A stretch of DNA of 47,093 nt from an uncultured Candidatus Pelagibacter sp. (GCA_905612385.1 CAJQRR010000018.1:1-47093); one strand, 5' to 3'; counted from the first letter of the stretch, positions 1-10,127 are shown. Notes: a model not told the origin generated them from the sequence alone. Numbers and translations: made by a program.

Positions 1-167
1 AAAGAGTATCAAAGCCAGGAAGAAGAATTTTTTCAAGTGCCGACAGTTTACCGAAAATTAATGGTGGGCTTGGTGTGGCAATAGTTTCTACTCCAAAAGG
101 TGTGATGACCGATGTTGATGCTAGAAAGCAAAAAGTTGGTGGCGAAATAATTTGTAAGGTATTTTAA
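1..167 (+). CDS. rpsH: 30S ribosomal protein S8, C-terminal part (5' end outside window)
   Basis: The frame starting at base 3 reads through to a TAA at 165-167 and gives the last 54 residues of S8. They include the conserved [16 protein letters not shown] block and a C-terminal GGEIICKVF, which match the S8 tail (usually ...GGE.LC.V.). S8 binds the central domain of 16S rRNA and is the autogenous repressor of the spc operon in E. coli; whether that holds here cannot be seen. The stop overlaps the rplF start by one base (TAATG), so the two are probably translationally coupled. The gene is cut by the window edge and is not truncated as far as can be judged. Confidence 0.95.
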   Translation, partial: RVSKPGRRIFSSADSLPKINGGLGVAIVSTPKGVMTDVDARKQKVGGEIICKVF

Positions 168-706
168 TGTCTAAGATTGGTAAAATAAGTATTTCTATTC
201 CTGAAAAAGTTAAAGCAGTGCTATCGGGCAGTGTGCTTAATATTGAAGGGCCATTAGGAAAAAAATCTCTTAATGTTGATTTAGAAATGTTTAATGTTGA
301 TATTACCGAAGGAAAAGAAATATCAATTAAACCAAAAAAAGTTGACCAAAATTCAAAAAGACTATGGGGTATGAATAGAAGTTTAATAAACAACGCTGTT
401 ATTGGCTCTAGCACTGGATATGAAAAAATATTAGAGTTAGTTGGTGTTGGTTATAGAGCTGCGCTAAAAGAAAAACAATTAAATCTACAGCTTGGTTATA
501 GTCATGATATAAATTTTGATATACCAGAGGGCATTAAGATTGTTGTTGAAAAACAAACAACTGTTAAAGTTAGTGGATCTGACAAACAGCAAGTTGGTAT
601 GGTTTGTTCTGTGATCAAATCTTTTAGAAAACCTGAGCCTTACAAAGGTAAAGGGATTAGAGAAAAAGGACAGTATATATTAAGAAAAGAAGGAAAGAAA
701 AAATAA
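167..706 (+). CDS. rplF: 50S ribosomal protein L6
   Basis: This 179-residue protein has the normal L6 length and two-repeat layout. Near the C-terminus it carries the L6 signature [10 protein letters not shown] followed by [14 protein letters not shown]6 binds 23S rRNA near the sarcin-ricin loop and factor-binding site. The ATG overlaps the rpsH stop by one base and its own TAA overlaps the rplR ATG by one base, so translation is probably coupled along the spc operon. Nothing unusual was seen. Confidence 0.98.
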   Translation: MSKIGKISISIPEKVKAVLSGSVLNIEGPLGKKSLNVDLEMFNVDITEGKEISIKPKKVDQNSKRLWGMNRSLINNAVIGSSTGYEKILELVGVGYRAALKEKQLNLQLGYSHDINFDIPEGIKIVVEKQTTVKVSGSDKQQVGMVCSVIKSFRKPEPYKGKGIREKGQYILRKEGKKK

Positions 707-1062
707 TGAAATTAAATGCAATTGAGAGAAAAAAGTTCAGAGTAACCAATAAAGTAAAAAAGGTTTCTTCTCCTGATAGATTAAGATTGAGTATTTCAAG
801 ATCTTCAAAAAATATATCTGCTCAAATAATTGATGATGTAAAAAATATCACTTTAGTTTCTTCCTCTTCAATTGAAAAAGATATTAAAGCTATGGATAAA
901 GTTAATAAAATAGACGTTTCTAAAATTGTTGCTGAAAAACTGGCAAAAAAAGCTGTAGAGAAAAAAATAACAAAAATTTATTTTGATAGAGGGGTTTATA
1001 AATATCATGGTAGAGTTAAGGCTTTCGCTGAAACGTTACGTAAAAATGGGATGGAATTTTAA
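706..1062 (+). CDS. rplR: 50S ribosomal protein L18
   Basis: The protein has 118 residues, the usual L18 size. A basic N-terminal tail is followed by [20 protein letters not shown] and the C-terminal signature [18 protein letters not shown]18 binds 5S rRNA and joins it to the central protuberance of the large subunit. It lies between rplF and rpsE in the standard spc order with a one-base overlap upstream and a two-base gap downstream. Confidence 0.98.
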   Translation: MKLNAIERKKFRVTNKVKKVSSPDRLRLSISRSSKNISAQIIDDVKNITLVSSSSIEKDIKAMDKVNKIDVSKIVAEKLAKKAVEKKITKIYFDRGVYKYHGRVKAFAETLRKNGMEF

Positions 1063-1064
1063 TT

Positions 1065-1577
1065 ATGGATTTTAAAAAGAAAAATGATGATGGTATTTTA
1101 GAGAAACTAGTTCACATTAATAGAATTACAAAAGTTGTAAAAGGTGGACGTAGATTTGGATTTTCAGCACTAGTTGTTGTAGGAAATCAAGCTGGTAAAA
1201 TTGGTGTAGCTCATGCAAAAGCTAAACAAGTTCCTGATGCTATCAAAAAAGCTAATGAAAATGCTAGAAGAGTTTTAATTCATATTCCTCTAAGAGAAGG
1301 CAGAACTATTCATCATGATGTTTATGGAAAAGATGGTGCTGGTAAAATTATTTTAAGATCTGCCCCTAAAGGAACTGGTATCATTGCTGGTGGTCCTGTT
1401 AGAGCTGTATGTGAAGTTTTGGGAATTAAAGATATAGTTGCTAAATCAATGGGAACATCAAACCCTCACAACATGATAAGAGCCACAATGAAGGCGCTTT
1501 CAAAGCAAAATTCACCTAAACATATAGCAACAATTAGAAATAAAAAAATTTCTGACGTAATTGAAAAAAGAGGATAA
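1065..1577 (+). CDS. rpsE: 30S ribosomal protein S5
   Basis: The protein has 170 residues. The N-terminal double-stranded-RNA-like S5 domain is clear ([17 protein letters not shown], then [16 protein letters not shown]), and the C-terminal domain contains [18 protein letters not shown] and ATMKALS. S5 contributes to decoding accuracy and the mRNA entry channel. Its TAA overlaps the rplO ATG by one base, which leaves no room for rpmD (L30), the gene usually found between rpsE and rplO. Confidence 0.98.
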   Translation: MDFKKKNDDGILEKLVHINRITKVVKGGRRFGFSALVVVGNQAGKIGVAHAKAKQVPDAIKKANENARRVLIHIPLREGRTIHHDVYGKDGAGKIILRSAPKGTGIIAGGPVRAVCEVLGIKDIVAKSMGTSNPHNMIRATMKALSKQNSPKHIATIRNKKISDVIEKRG

Positions 1578-2038
1578 TGAGCACATTAAATACTACTGGT
1601 AAAGTTTTATACAAAAAGAAAATGAGAGTTGGTAGAGGTATTGGTTCTGGAAAAGGGAAAACCTCTGGAAGAGGTGTTAAAGGTCAGAAATCTAGATCTG
1701 GTGTAGCCATCAAAGCTTTTGAGGGTGGTCAAATGCCTTTATATAGAAGATTACCTAAAAGAGGATTTAATGCAATTAAGAGATACCAAGCCGTTATAGC
1801 AATAATGAATTTAGAAAAAATTCAATCATATATCGATGAAAAAACTATTAATTCAAGCGATGTAATAAATATGGCTTTACTTATAAAATTGAAATTAATT
1901 AATAAGAATTCTCAAAAATTAAAAATACTAGGCACAGGTGAAATTAAAGACAAAGTTAGCATTGAAGCTGATCTAATATCAAAAGCTGCTGTAGTTAAAT
2001 TAGAAAAAGCTGGCGGCACAATACAATTAAAAAAATAA
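1577..2038 (+). CDS. rplO: 50S ribosomal protein L15
   Basis: The 153-residue protein has the long glycine- and basic-rich N-terminal extension typical of L15 (RVGRGIGSGKGKTSGRGVKGQKSR, shown here only as a composition note) and then FEGGQMPLYRRLPKRGF. The C-terminal globular part ends AGGTIQL. L15 is an assembly protein of the large subunit. It follows rpsE directly without rpmD and precedes secY by 10 bases, as in other spc operons. Confidence 0.97.
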   Translation: MSTLNTTGKVLYKKKMRVGRGIGSGKGKTSGRGVKGQKSRSGVAIKAFEGGQMPLYRRLPKRGFNAIKRYQAVIAIMNLEKIQSYIDEKTINSSDVINMALLIKLKLINKNSQKLKILGTGEIKDKVSIEADLISKAAVVKLEKAGGTIQLKK

Positions 2039-2048
2039 TTAAGATATT

Positions 2049-3329
2049 ATGAGTGCATCTTCTCAAACTAATGATCTTAAAAATCGAATACTTTTTACAA
2101 TATTTATTCTAGCAGTTTATAGATTTGGTACTTTTGTACCAATTCCAGGTGTCGACCCTGAGCAATTACAAACAATGATGAGTGGTAATCAAAAAGGATT
2201 ACTTGGAATGTTTAACGTTTTTTCTGGTGGAGCCGTAAGTAGAATGGCTATATTTGCACTTGGAATCATGCCTTATATTTCATCTTCAATTATAGTGCAG
2301 CTATTAACTGGTGTATCTGATTATTTTAAAAATTTAAAGGCACAAGGTGAAATTGGAAGAGCAAAAATTACTCAGATCACAAGGTATGGTACAGTTGTAC
2401 TTGCTACTATTCAAGGTTACGGATTATCTATAGGTTTACAGTCTTCGCCTGACTTAGTTATTAACCCAGGGTTATTTTTTACTGTGACAGCGGTATCAAC
2501 CATTGTCGCCGGTACAATGTTCTTAATGTGGCTTGGTGAACAAATAACACAAAGAGGTATTGGTAATGGTATTTCATTGATTATTTTTGCTGGTATTGTT
2601 GCTGAAATTCCACGTGCATTAGTTACCACTTTTGAACTTGGTAGAACTGGTGCGGTATCTACAATTATGATTATTGGAATTTTTGTATTATTAGTTGCAA
2701 CAATAATGTTCATTGTTTTCATGGAAAGAGCATTAAGAAAAATTTTAATAAATTACCCTAAAAGGCAAATGGGAAATAAAATGTATGGCGGTGAGTCTTC
2801 TCACTTACCTTTAAAAATTAACCAAGCTGGTGTTATTCCAGCAATTTTTGCATCAGCTTTATTATTATTACCTGTAACTTTTTCTAATTTTAGTTTTTCA
2901 GATAATGATACATTCTTGAATATAAGTTCATACTTTACACAGGGGCAACCTCTTTATATGTTGTTTTATGCTTCTGGAATAATATTTTTTACTTTCTTTT
3001 ATACATCGATAACATTTAATCCTACTGAGACTGCTGACAATTTAAGAAAATATGGTGGCTTTGTACCAGGGATTAGACCTGGTGAGAACACAGCTTTATA
3101 CATAGAGAAAATTGTAACTAAACTTACAACGATAGGAGCACTTTATTTAACTATTGTATGTTTGATGCCTGAGTTTTTAATTGCAAATTACCCAATACCT
3201 TTCTACTTAGGTGGTACTTCAATTTTAATTGTTGTTGTGGTTGCAATTGATACTGTAACCCAAATACAAACTAGATTAATGAGTTCTCAATATGAACAAT
3301 TAATCAAAAAAACTAAATTCGGTAAATAA
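2049..3329 (+). CDS. secY: Protein translocase subunit SecY
   Basis: SecY forms the membrane channel of the Sec export machinery with SecE and SecG. The 426-residue product has the usual length and about ten hydrophobic segments. It has the family signatures FVPIPGVDP at residues 29-37, an early glycine-rich plug region (LLGMFNVFSGGA), and the cytoplasmic loop RALRKILINYPKRQ that contacts SecA and the ribosome. It is the last gene of the spc block, four bases upstream of adk, the common alphaproteobacterial order. Confidence 0.98.
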   Translation: MSASSQTNDLKNRILFTIFILAVYRFGTFVPIPGVDPEQLQTMMSGNQKGLLGMFNVFSGGAVSRMAIFALGIMPYISSSIIVQLLTGVSDYFKNLKAQGEIGRAKITQITRYGTVVLATIQGYGLSIGLQSSPDLVINPGLFFTVTAVSTIVAGTMFLMWLGEQITQRGIGNGISLIIFAGIVAEIPRALVTTFELGRTGAVSTIMIIGIFVLLVATIMFIVFMERALRKILINYPKRQMGNKMYGGESSHLPLKINQAGVIPAIFASALLLLPVTFSNFSFSDNDTFLNISSYFTQGQPLYMLFYASGIIFFTFFYTSITFNPTETADNLRKYGGFVPGIRPGENTALYIEKIVTKLTTIGALYLTIVCLMPEFLIANYPIPFYLGGTSILIVVVVAIDTVTQIQTRLMSSQYEQLIKKTKFGK

Positions 3330-3333
3330 TTTT

Positions 3334-3975
3334 GTGAACATAATCCTATTTGGTCCTCCAGGAGCTGGAAAGGGGACCCAAGCACAATTCATTGTTAAAA
3401 AACATAACTATTTTCAATTATCAACTGGCAATCTTTTAAGAGAAGAGGCTAAATTAAAAACAGCACTTGGTGAAGAAATAGAAATATTGATATCAAATGG
3501 TAAATTTGCTTCAGACGAAACAGTCAATACACTTTTAAGAAAATCTATTACGAATCTTAAATTTAGAGATAGAATAATTTTTGATGGATATCCGAGGAAC
3601 GTTGAACAAGCTAAGAATTTAGAGTTAATTTTAGCAGAATTTGACCAAAGCGTTGGTCATATAATTTTTTTAAATGTTTCAAAAGATATTATTGAAAAGC
3701 GTATTATGGGTAGAATGACATGTGATAAATGCAATATGACATTGAATGAATTTTTTAATAAAGAACAGGTAGAATTACACCCATGCGGTAAAGAACACCT
3801 CAAAAAGAGAAAAGATGATAATTTTGACGTAGTTGTAGCTAGATATGACACCTATATGACAACAACTAAACCGGTCCTAGATTTTTACTCAAAAAATGCA
3901 AATTTCACAGAAATTGATGGTGCTGCTGAAATTGAACAAATTAACAATAAAATCAATGATGTTATTAATGTTTAA
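3334..3975 (+). CDS. adk: Adenylate kinase with a metal-binding LID
   Basis: Adenylate kinase interconverts ATP + AMP and 2 ADP. The start is GTG, four bases after secY; no better start lies before the P-loop GPPGAGKGT (residues 7-15). The AMP-binding segment (STGNLLR) and FDGYPRN are present. The 213-residue product is the long form: its LID (about 125-160) carries Cys130-x2-Cys133 and Cys151 with Glu154 close by. This resembles the Zn-binding Cys4 or Cys3Asp LID of Gram-positive enzymes, with Glu possibly the fourth ligand. The metal site is inferred; the enzyme identity is secure. Confidence 0.97.
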   Translation: MNIILFGPPGAGKGTQAQFIVKKHNYFQLSTGNLLREEAKLKTALGEEIEILISNGKFASDETVNTLLRKSITNLKFRDRIIFDGYPRNVEQAKNLELILAEFDQSVGHIIFLNVSKDIIEKRIMGRMTCDKCNMTLNEFFNKEQVELHPCGKEHLKKRKDDNFDVVVARYDTYMTTTKPVLDFYSKNANFTEIDGAAEIEQINNKINDVINV

Positions 3976-3979
3976 GGCG

Positions 3980-4007
3980 TTGACTTTAGAACATCTTCTT
4001 ATATAAA
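3980..4007 (+). promoter_or_regulatory. Sigma70-like promoter of the rpsM (alpha) operon
   Basis: A -35 box TTGACT (3980-3985) and a -10 box TATAAA (4002-4007) are separated by 16 bases in the short gap between the adk stop and the rpsM ATG. Each box matches the consensus at five of six positions. The predicted start, near 4014, would leave a leader of about 17 bases. It suggests rpsM-rpsK-rpoA-rplQ can be transcribed separately from the spc operon. This is the best promoter match seen in the window. Confidence 0.72.
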
Positions 4008-4030
4008 AGGCTAAATTTATTCTCAAAAAT

Positions 4031-4414
4031 ATGGCTCGTATAGCAGGTGTAAACATTCCCCAAAACAAACTTGTCCACATAGGATTAACGTATATCTATG
4101 GTATTGGTGATAAGTTTTCAAATCAGATTTGTACATCATTGGAAATTCCCACTGCCAAGAGAATTAACGAACTTACAGATGATGATATTTTAAAAATTAG
4201 AGAATATATTGATGCAAATTTTAAAGTAGAAGGTGATCTTAGAAGAGACTACTCTTTAACTATCAAAAGATTAATTGATTTGGCATGCTACAGAGGATCA
4301 AGACATAGAAAAAAACTTCCAGTTAGAGGACAAAGAACAAGATGTAATGCCAGAACTAGAAAAGGTAAGGCTATTGCAATTGCGGGTAAAAAATTAACAC
4401 CACTTAAAAAATAA
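4031..4414 (+). CDS. rpsM: 30S ribosomal protein S13
   Basis: This 127-residue protein starts [10 protein letters not shown] as S13 normally does. It keeps the helix-two-turn-helix region (YIYGIG) and the basic tail [18 protein letters not shown] followed by NARTRKGK, which reaches the P site. S13 sits in the head of the 30S subunit and contacts tRNA and the 50S bridge. It is first in the alpha operon, behind a promoter-like sequence at 3980-4007. Confidence 0.98.
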   Translation: MARIAGVNIPQNKLVHIGLTYIYGIGDKFSNQICTSLEIPTAKRINELTDDDILKIREYIDANFKVEGDLRRDYSLTIKRLIDLACYRGSRHRKKLPVRGQRTRCNARTRKGKAIAIAGKKLTPLKK

Positions 4415-4421
4415 TTAATTT

Positions 4422-4874
4422 ATGGCTAAAGTAGACAAAGTAGACAAAGTAGATTCTGTTGTAGAAAAAAAAATAGATAAAAAATCTAAAAAAAGTTCAT
4501 ACTCAAAAAAGAAAAAAATTAAAAAGCATATTCTTAATGGTATTGCATACGTACAATCAACTTTTAATAATACAATAATTTCAATTGCAGATACTAACGG
4601 GAATGTTATTTCTTGGGCATCTGCTGGACAAAAAGGTTTTAAAGGTTCTAGAAAATCAACACCGTATGCTGCGCAAGTGGCTGCTGACTCAGCTGCATCA
4701 AAAGCTCTAGAATATGGAATGAAGACATTAACTGTACAGGTAAAAGGACCTGGATCAGGAAGAGAAACTGCTTTAAGAGCATTACAAGCGAAGGGATTTA
4801 AGATTCTTTCTATAAAAGATACAACCCCAATGCCACATAACGGCGTAAGACCACCAAAGAAAAGGAGAGTTTAA
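4422..4874 (+). CDS. rpsK: 30S ribosomal protein S11 with Lys/Asp repeat N-terminus
   Basis: Residues from about 35 onward are standard S11 ([18 protein letters not shown], then [14 protein letters not shown], ending [12 protein letters not shown]). S11 lines the mRNA path on the 30S platform. The protein is 150 residues, about 20 longer than the common 129. The extra N-terminus is lysine-rich and opens with a KVD repeat encoded by three tandem 9-base units (4428-4454). It is in frame and starts with ATG seven bases after rpsM, so the extension is probably real. Confidence 0.97.
   Translation: MAKVDKVDKVDSVVEKKIDKKSKKSSYSKKKKIKKHILNGIAYVQSTFNNTIISIADTNGNVISWASAGQKGFKGSRKSTPYAAQVAADSAASKALEYGMKTLTVQVKGPGSGRETALRALQAKGFKILSIKDTTPMPHNGVRPPKKRRV
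4428..4454 (+). repeat. Three tandem 9-bp units inside rpsK
   Basis: The unit AAAGTAGAC occurs three times in a row (4428-4436, 4437-4445, and 4446-4454 with the last base changed to T). It is in frame and encodes Lys-Val-Asp three times at the N-terminus of S11. The unit is a multiple of three, so slippage would change repeat number without breaking the frame. Confidence 0.9.
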
Positions 4875-4877
4875 TAA

Positions 4878-5906
4878 ATGGAAAGTTTAAATGTAAATGC
4901 TAAAAATTGGAAAGCATTAATTAAACCAGCTCAATTAGATGTTAAAATTAGTGACGACAAATCACATGCTAAAATTATAGCTGAACCGTTAGAAAAAGGT
5001 TATGGTTTAACTTTAGGTAATTCTTTAAGAAGAATTTTACTATCATCTATTAGAGGTGCTGCTGTAACTTCAATTCAAATTGATGGTGTATTACATGAAT
5101 TTACATCTATTAAAGGTGTTAGAGAGGATGTGACGGACATTGTACTAAATGTTAAATCATTAGCCCTAAAAAGCTCTTCTGATAGTGTTAAAAAACTTAT
5201 TTTAGACGCAAAAGGACCAGGTGAAATTAAGGCTTCTGACATTGAGGCAGTCACAGATATAGAAATATTAAATCCTGATTTAGTTATTTGTAATCTAGAT
5301 GAAAATACTCATTTCCACATGGAAATGAACGTTGGAACTGGAAAAGGTTATGTACCTGCTGTAATGAATAAACCAGAAGAACCACCTTTAGGTTTGATTG
5401 CAATAGATTCATTATACAGTCCAGTTAAAAAAGTTTCGTACGCAATAAGTACTGCCAGAGAAGGAAAAGCTTTGGACTATGATAAACTTACCATGGAAGT
5501 TGAGACAAATGGTTCAATTTCGGCTGAAGATGCAGTTGCATATTCTGCAAGGATTTTTCAAGATCAACTTAATATGTTTGTTAATTTTGATGAACCAGTA
5601 GAAGCTCCAATTAAAGAAGTTTCAACTGAACCTGAGTTTAACAAAAATCTTTTAAGAAAAGTAGATGAGTTAGAATTATCAGTTCGTTCCATGAACTGTT
5701 TAAAAAATGATAATATTATTTACATAGGTGATCTTGTTCAAAAGTCAGAAGGTGAAATGCTTAGAACACCAAACTTTGGTAGAAAATCATTAAATGAGAT
5801 TAAAGAGGTTTTAACAAGCATGTCCTTATACCTTGGTATGGAAATACCAAATTGGCCGCCAGAAAATATAGCTGAAATGTCTAAGAAGTTAGAGGAGCAA
5901 ATCTAA
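4878..5906 (+). CDS. rpoA: RNA polymerase alpha subunit
   Basis: The 342-residue product has both alpha domains. The N-terminal dimerisation domain (about 20-235) contains [17 protein letters not shown] and [16 protein letters not shown]. The C-terminal domain (about 260-325) contains [12 protein letters not shown] and [12 protein letters not shown], the helix-hairpin-helix part that binds UP elements and activators. Alpha nucleates RNA polymerase assembly. An AGGAGAG ribosome-binding-like sequence lies at the end of rpsK, upstream of the ATG. The stop overlaps rplQ by one base. Confidence 0.98.
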   Translation: MESLNVNAKNWKALIKPAQLDVKISDDKSHAKIIAEPLEKGYGLTLGNSLRRILLSSIRGAAVTSIQIDGVLHEFTSIKGVREDVTDIVLNVKSLALKSSSDSVKKLILDAKGPGEIKASDIEAVTDIEILNPDLVICNLDENTHFHMEMNVGTGKGYVPAVMNKPEEPPLGLIAIDSLYSPVKKVSYAISTAREGKALDYDKLTMEVETNGSISAEDAVAYSARIFQDQLNMFVNFDEPVEAPIKEVSTEPEFNKNLLRKVDELELSVRSMNCLKNDNIIYIGDLVQKSEGEMLRTPNFGRKSLNEIKEVLTSMSLYLGMEIPNWPPENIAEMSKKLEEQI

Positions 5907-6343
5907 TGAGACACGGAATGGCTAATAAGAAGTTAAATAGAACTTCTGAACATAGAAAAGCTTTATTAAAGAATATGCTTAATTCTTTAATAAAATATGA
6001 GCAGATAACTACAACGCTTCCAAAAGCTAAATTCTTAAAACCTCAAGCTGACAAAATCATAACTTTAGGAAAAAAAGAAACACTACTAACTACAAAGATG
6101 TTGATGACTAAATTGCAAGACATTACTTCAGCTCGTAAAGTTACAAAAACCCTTTCTAAAAGATATGAAAAAAGAAATGGTGGATACACTAGAATTATTA
6201 AAGCTGGCTTTAGATATGGTGATAATGCACCTATGGCTGTAATTGAATTTGTAGATAGAGATGTTGAAGCAAAAAGAGTGGATAGAAAGAAAAAAGATCC
6301 AGCAAAAGATAAAACTGAAGAGAAAAAATTAGCTACTGCTTAA
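5906..6343 (+). CDS. rplQ: 50S ribosomal protein L17
   Basis: The start [20 protein letters not shown] is the L17 signature, and the body continues with the conserved ITTTLPKAKFL and the C-terminal GFRYGDNAPMAVIEFVDRD. At 145 residues it has a short charged tail (rich in Lys, Glu, Asp) beyond the core, common in alphaproteobacteria. L17 lies near the peptide exit tunnel. It is the last ribosomal gene here and overlaps the rpoA stop by one base. Confidence 0.98.
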   Translation: MRHGMANKKLNRTSEHRKALLKNMLNSLIKYEQITTTLPKAKFLKPQADKIITLGKKETLLTTKMLMTKLQDITSARKVTKTLSKRYEKRNGGYTRIIKAGFRYGDNAPMAVIEFVDRDVEAKRVDRKKKDPAKDKTEEKKLATA

Positions 6344-6367
6344 TTTTTTATATAAAATCATATCATC

Positions 6368-7282
6368 ATGAAAAAGTCTTTTAACGTTGATTCAACGTTT
6401 AACGATATGCGTATCGACAGATGGATACGTAACAACCTAGGTAATTACCCACAAGGCTTAATTGAAAAAAGTTTAAAAAGTGGAAAAGTTAAAATTAATA
6501 GTAAAAAAATAAAAAGTTCTCATAAAGTAAAGACAGGTGACACTATAGATTTATTTAATTTTGATTTTAAAGAAACAATTGTTCAAAAAACAATTAAATT
6601 TGTACCTTCAGAAGAAGTTATTAAAGAGAATGAAGAATTAATAATTGATAACAATGATGATTTTATTGTTCTTAATAAAAGCTCTGGTATTTCAGTTCAA
6701 GGTGGAACAAAATCTAAAAAAAATCTTGTAGATATATTTGCTCGTAGTGAAATTTTTCAAGACACCAAACCATTTTCTGTACATAGACTTGATAAAGATA
6801 CATCGGGAGTTTTTATTATGGCGAAACATAGAGAGTCCGCTCAGTTATTAACCTCTTTATTTAGACTTAGAAAGGTTCATAAAACTTACTTGGCTATATG
6901 TCATGGAGAATTACAGAAAGACTCTGGTGAATGGAATGATGATTTAACTAGATATGACAATGATAGGGAGGTAGTTGAAAAAGCCAGAACACTTTACAAA
7001 GTACTAGATAAAAATTCTATATGCAGTCTTGTAGAAATGAAGCCAATTACCGGAAGAAAGCATCAATTAAGAAAACAGCTTTATGCAGTAGGATGCCCAA
7101 TCTATGGAGATCAAAAATATAAATTTAGTAACACCGATAAAGCAATAAATAAAAATTTAATGCTTCATTCATACCAAATTAAATTTATGATTAATGATAA
7201 AAAATATACCTATACTGCACTGTTACCAGATTATTTTAAAAAACTTTTGAAAACAAAAAGACTTACATTTCTAAATTCTTAG
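6368..7282 (+). CDS. rluC: RluC-type 23S rRNA pseudouridine synthase
   Basis: The 304-residue protein has an N-terminal S4-like RNA-binding domain (about 13-75, with [18 protein letters not shown]) and a RluA-family catalytic domain. The catalytic motif HRLDKDTSG is at 139-147 and makes Asp142 the likely catalytic residue. [10 protein letters not shown] is the other family signature. A RluC-like gene follows rplQ closely in many alphaproteobacteria, which favours RluC (positions 955/2504/2580 in E. coli) over RluD, but target sites cannot be read from sequence. The last 20 bases overlap lipB on the opposite strand. Confidence 0.85.
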   Translation: MKKSFNVDSTFNDMRIDRWIRNNLGNYPQGLIEKSLKSGKVKINSKKIKSSHKVKTGDTIDLFNFDFKETIVQKTIKFVPSEEVIKENEELIIDNNDDFIVLNKSSGISVQGGTKSKKNLVDIFARSEIFQDTKPFSVHRLDKDTSGVFIMAKHRESAQLLTSLFRLRKVHKTYLAICHGELQKDSGEWNDDLTRYDNDREVVEKARTLYKVLDKNSICSLVEMKPITGRKHQLRKQLYAVGCPIYGDQKYKFSNTDKAINKNLMLHSYQIKFMINDKKYTYTALLPDYFKKLLKTKRLTFLNS

Positions 7283-7883
7283 AAAACGTATCAATAATAA
7301 TCTTATCTAAATTCTTATAGTCTTGGTCTTTAATTTCTTTAAGATTGATTACACCTTTATCTGAAATACCACATGGAATAATGTTTTTATATTTTGAAAG
7401 ATCGTTATTAATATTTATTGCAAATCCATGATAAGCTATCCACTTACTTACCCTTACACCTATTGCTGCAACTTTGTTAATTTCACCATTATGGTCAGTC
7501 CAAATGCCAATATTTTTTGGATCACCAAATGTTTTAATATTAAATTTTGATAAACTTTCAATAATTGTCTCTTCAATTAAAGTTATAAACTTTCTAATAT
7601 CTTTTTTTCTTTTTTTTAAATCTATAACAAAATAACAAATCATTTGACCTGGACCATGATAAGTAATTTTTCCTCCACGATTTGTTTTTATTAGATTTAT
7701 ATTTTTATTAAGAATTTCTTTTTCTTTATAACTAGCTCCAGCTGAATAAACCTCTTCATGCTCTAATATCCATATTAAATCCTCTTTTTGACCATTGTTT
7801 ATCTCCAACAATCTTTCCTCAAGGAGTTTTATTGCATCTTTATATTTTATTGGTTTTATTGACTTTTTAATCTCTATATTCAT
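7263..7883 (-). CDS. lipB: Lipoyl(octanoyl) transferase LipB
   Basis: LipB moves octanoate from acyl carrier protein to lipoyl domains of 2-oxoacid dehydrogenases and the glycine cleavage system. Motifs are clear: [12 protein letters not shown] at residues 69-80, the catalytic lysine Lys137 in [10 protein letters not shown] and the acyl-accepting Cys171 in IPCGI. The length (206) is normal. The 3' end overlaps rluC by 20 bases in convergent orientation. Its ATG faces mgtE across a 61-base gap. Confidence 0.95.
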   Translation of the reverse strand: MNIEIKKSIKPIKYKDAIKLLEERLLEINNGQKEDLIWILEHEEVYSAGASYKEKEILNKNINLIKTNRGGKITYHGPGQMICYFVIDLKKRKKDIRKFITLIEETIIESLSKFNIKTFGDPKNIGIWTDHNGEINKVAAIGVRVSKWIAYHGFAININNDLSKYKNIIPCGISDKGVINLKEIKDQDYKNLDKIIIDTFSKNLEM

Positions 7884-7894
7884 TTATAAATTGT

Positions 7895-7923
7895 ATTATT
7901 CTTATTATACACTATTAGTGCAA
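7895..7923 (-). promoter_or_regulatory. Possible lipB promoter in the lipB/mgtE divergent gap
   Basis: Read on the minus strand, TTGCAC (7923-7918) and AATAAT (7900-7895) are 17 bases apart, a reasonable sigma70-like pair. The predicted start is only about five bases before the lipB ATG. The same 61-base gap must also hold the mgtE promoter; a plus-strand pair TTGTAT (7891-7896) with TATTAG (7913-7918) is possible but weaker. Confidence 0.35.
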
Positions 7924-7944
7924 AATTGATTTATAGGTAAATTT

Positions 7945-9318
7945 ATGTCTTTAATAAAAAAAATAAAAGATAAAAAAGTTAATTTTGAGTTTAATAAAGA
8001 ATACTTAAAAGTTGTTACTACCAAGATAGCTAACAATGATGCTCAATTTATCACTAATTCTTTTAATGAAATGCACCCAGCTGATGCTGCAGACATAATT
8101 GAGCATCTTAGTCAAAATGACAGAGAAAGTTTAATAAAACTTAATAATTTTAATATAGATCCTGAGGTTTTTATTGAGTTGAACGAGTCAGTACAGTCTG
8201 AAATCATAGCTTATCTATCTCCAGATGCGATAGTTAGACTTTTAAAAAATCTTGAGTCAGACGATGCGATAACAATTTTAGAAAATGTAGATGAAAAAGA
8301 TAAAAATATCATATTAAGCTCCCTACCTCCAAAAGATCGATTTGCTTTACTAGAAAGTTTAAGTTACCCAGAGGATACTGCTGCAAGAATAATGCAACGC
8401 GAATTTACAGCCATTCCTAGTAATTGGTCTGTAGGTCAAACAATTGATTACTTACGAGAAAATAAAGATTTACCTGAAGAATTTTTAGAAATCTTCATTA
8501 TAGATGAAGGTTTTAAGCCAATTGGAACCGTTCCCTCATCCAAAGTTTTAACCACCTCAAGAGAAACCAAAATGCTTTCTATCATGTCGGAATCACAGTT
8601 GCTTATTCCCGTAGATATGGACAAAGAAGAGGTTGGTAACGTATTTGAAAACTATAACTTGAATTCAGCAGCAGTTGTGGACAAATCAAATAAGTTGGTG
8701 GGTATGATCATGTATGATGATGTCCTAACAGTATTAAAAGAAGAAGCTGAAGAAGATGCTTTAAGATTAGCAGGGGTTGGTGATGAAGAAATCACTGATG
8801 GAGTTTTTAAGAAAACCAGAAGAAGATTTAACTGGCTGTTATTAAATCTATTTACTGCATTTCTTGCAACATGGGTTATCAGTTTATTTGGTGCAACAAT
8901 CGAACAAATGGTTGTTCTTGCCTTTCTAATGCCAATTGTTGCTTCAATGGGTGGTAATGCTGGAATGCAAACTTTAGCTGTTACGGTAAGGACTTTAGCA
9001 ACAAATGATTTAACAAAAAATAACTTTTCACAAAATATTTTAAAGGAATTTAATATTGGTATTTTAAATGGCATTATATTTGCAATAATAAGTGCGTTAG
9101 TGGTTCAAGTTTGGTTTCAAGACTCTTTACTTTCTCTAATCATTTCTATGTCAATGATAGTTACGATGATTGTTGCAGGGTTATTTGGAATTTTAGTACC
9201 TATAACTTTAAAAAAAATGGATATTGATCCTGCTATTGCATCAAGTGTGTTTGTAACGACTATTACTGATGTTATTGGTTTTGTTTCATTTCTTGGTGTT
9301 AGTGCTTATTTTCTCTAA
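7945..9318 (+). CDS. mgtE: MgtE-family magnesium transporter
   Basis: The 457-residue protein follows the MgtE plan. An N-terminal helical domain (about 25-130) has the repeat theme [13 protein letters not shown] and [13 protein letters not shown]. Two CBS domains (about 140-265; [11 protein letters not shown], then [14 protein letters not shown]) are followed by the linking helix and five C-terminal membrane segments, including [17 protein letters not shown], the family's pore signature. It is a Mg2+-gated channel or transporter in the inner membrane. The stop shares four bases with the panC stop on the other strand. Confidence 0.96.
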   Translation: MSLIKKIKDKKVNFEFNKEYLKVVTTKIANNDAQFITNSFNEMHPADAADIIEHLSQNDRESLIKLNNFNIDPEVFIELNESVQSEIIAYLSPDAIVRLLKNLESDDAITILENVDEKDKNIILSSLPPKDRFALLESLSYPEDTAARIMQREFTAIPSNWSVGQTIDYLRENKDLPEEFLEIFIIDEGFKPIGTVPSSKVLTTSRETKMLSIMSESQLLIPVDMDKEEVGNVFENYNLNSAAVVDKSNKLVGMIMYDDVLTVLKEEAEEDALRLAGVGDEEITDGVFKKTRRRFNWLLLNLFTAFLATWVISLFGATIEQMVVLAFLMPIVASMGGNAGMQTLAVTVRTLATNDLTKNNFSQNILKEFNIGILNGIIFAIISALVVQVWFQDSLLSLIISMSMIVTMIVAGLFGILVPITLKKMDIDPAIASSVFVTTITDVIGFVSFLGVSAYFL

Positions 9319-10127
9319 AAATTGTCAATTAATCGTACGTCATTCATATAGTAAGCAACAAAAAGTTTAAAACGTTTGTTCATAATATTAGTGCCTAGAT
9401 TTTGTATATTTCTACATTCTAGATATTCAATTTTAATATCAAAATTTTTAAGTAATTCTTTCTTAAAATTAAATATTAACTTTTTGTAATTCTTTTTATT
9501 TTTTTTGATTTCGTTTCTTAATGATAATAATTTTTTTGTAATTATTCCGGACTTAATAAAACTTTTTTTATTTAATAAAAAGTTCCTCGAAGATAAAGCT
9601 AGCTTATTTTTAGCTCGAATTGTTTTACATGAGTAGACTTTTGTAGTGTATTTATTTTCAATATAGTTTTTAACTAAGAAAAATTGTTGAAAATCTTTCT
9701 CTCCCATAAAAATTTTTTGTGGAGAGATTAATTCAACAAAACGATCCAAGACATCAAGCACACCTTCAAAATGTCCTTTTCTAAATTTTGCACATAATAT
9801 ATTTTGTGATTTATTTAGTTTAATTTTATCATTTTTTTTCCAATATATTTGTTTAATAGTTGGCAAATATACGTAATCAATTTTAAGTTTTTTAAGATAA
9901 TTCAAATCCTTCTTTAAATTTTTTGGGTATGTTTTGTAATCTTTTTTATTATTAAATTGAGCTGGATTAACAAAGATACTTACTAATGTTTTTTTACAAT
10001 TTTTTTTGGATATCTTAATTAATGCTTTGTGACCTTCATGCAAACCACCCATTGTTGGTACAAAACCTAATCTTTTATCAAATTCAATTGCCTTAATTAA
10101 ATCAGTTTTTAATTTTATTAATTTCAT
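9315..10127 (-). CDS. panC: Pantothenate synthetase
   Basis: PanC joins pantoate and beta-alanine using ATP, the last step to vitamin B5. The ATP-binding motif [10 protein letters not shown] lies near residue 24 from the chosen start. [27 protein letters not shown] and [10 protein letters not shown] follow in family order. I chose the ATG at 10127, giving 270 residues; an upstream in-frame start at 10157 only adds a hydrophobic ten-residue leader that the family lacks. No panB or panD is nearby. The gene ends in convergent overlap with mgtE. Confidence 0.93.
   Translation of the reverse strand: MKLIKLKTDLIKAIEFDKRLGFVPTMGGLHEGHKALIKISKKNCKKTLVSIFVNPAQFNNKKDYKTYPKNLKKDLNYLKKLKIDYVYLPTIKQIYWKKNDKIKLNKSQNILCAKFRKGHFEGVLDVLDRFVELISPQKIFMGEKDFQQFFLVKNYIENKYTTKVYSCKTIRAKNKLALSSRNFLLNKKSFIKSGIITKKLLSLRNEIKKNKKNYKKLIFNFKKELLKNFDIKIEYLECRNIQNLGTNIMNKRFKLFVAYYMNDVRLIDNF

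Noticed and set aside
121..414. Antisense open frame opposite rplF
   Set aside because: It lies wholly across the rpsH/rplF coding sequence, has no homology I recognise, and is explained by AT-rich codon use in the real gene.
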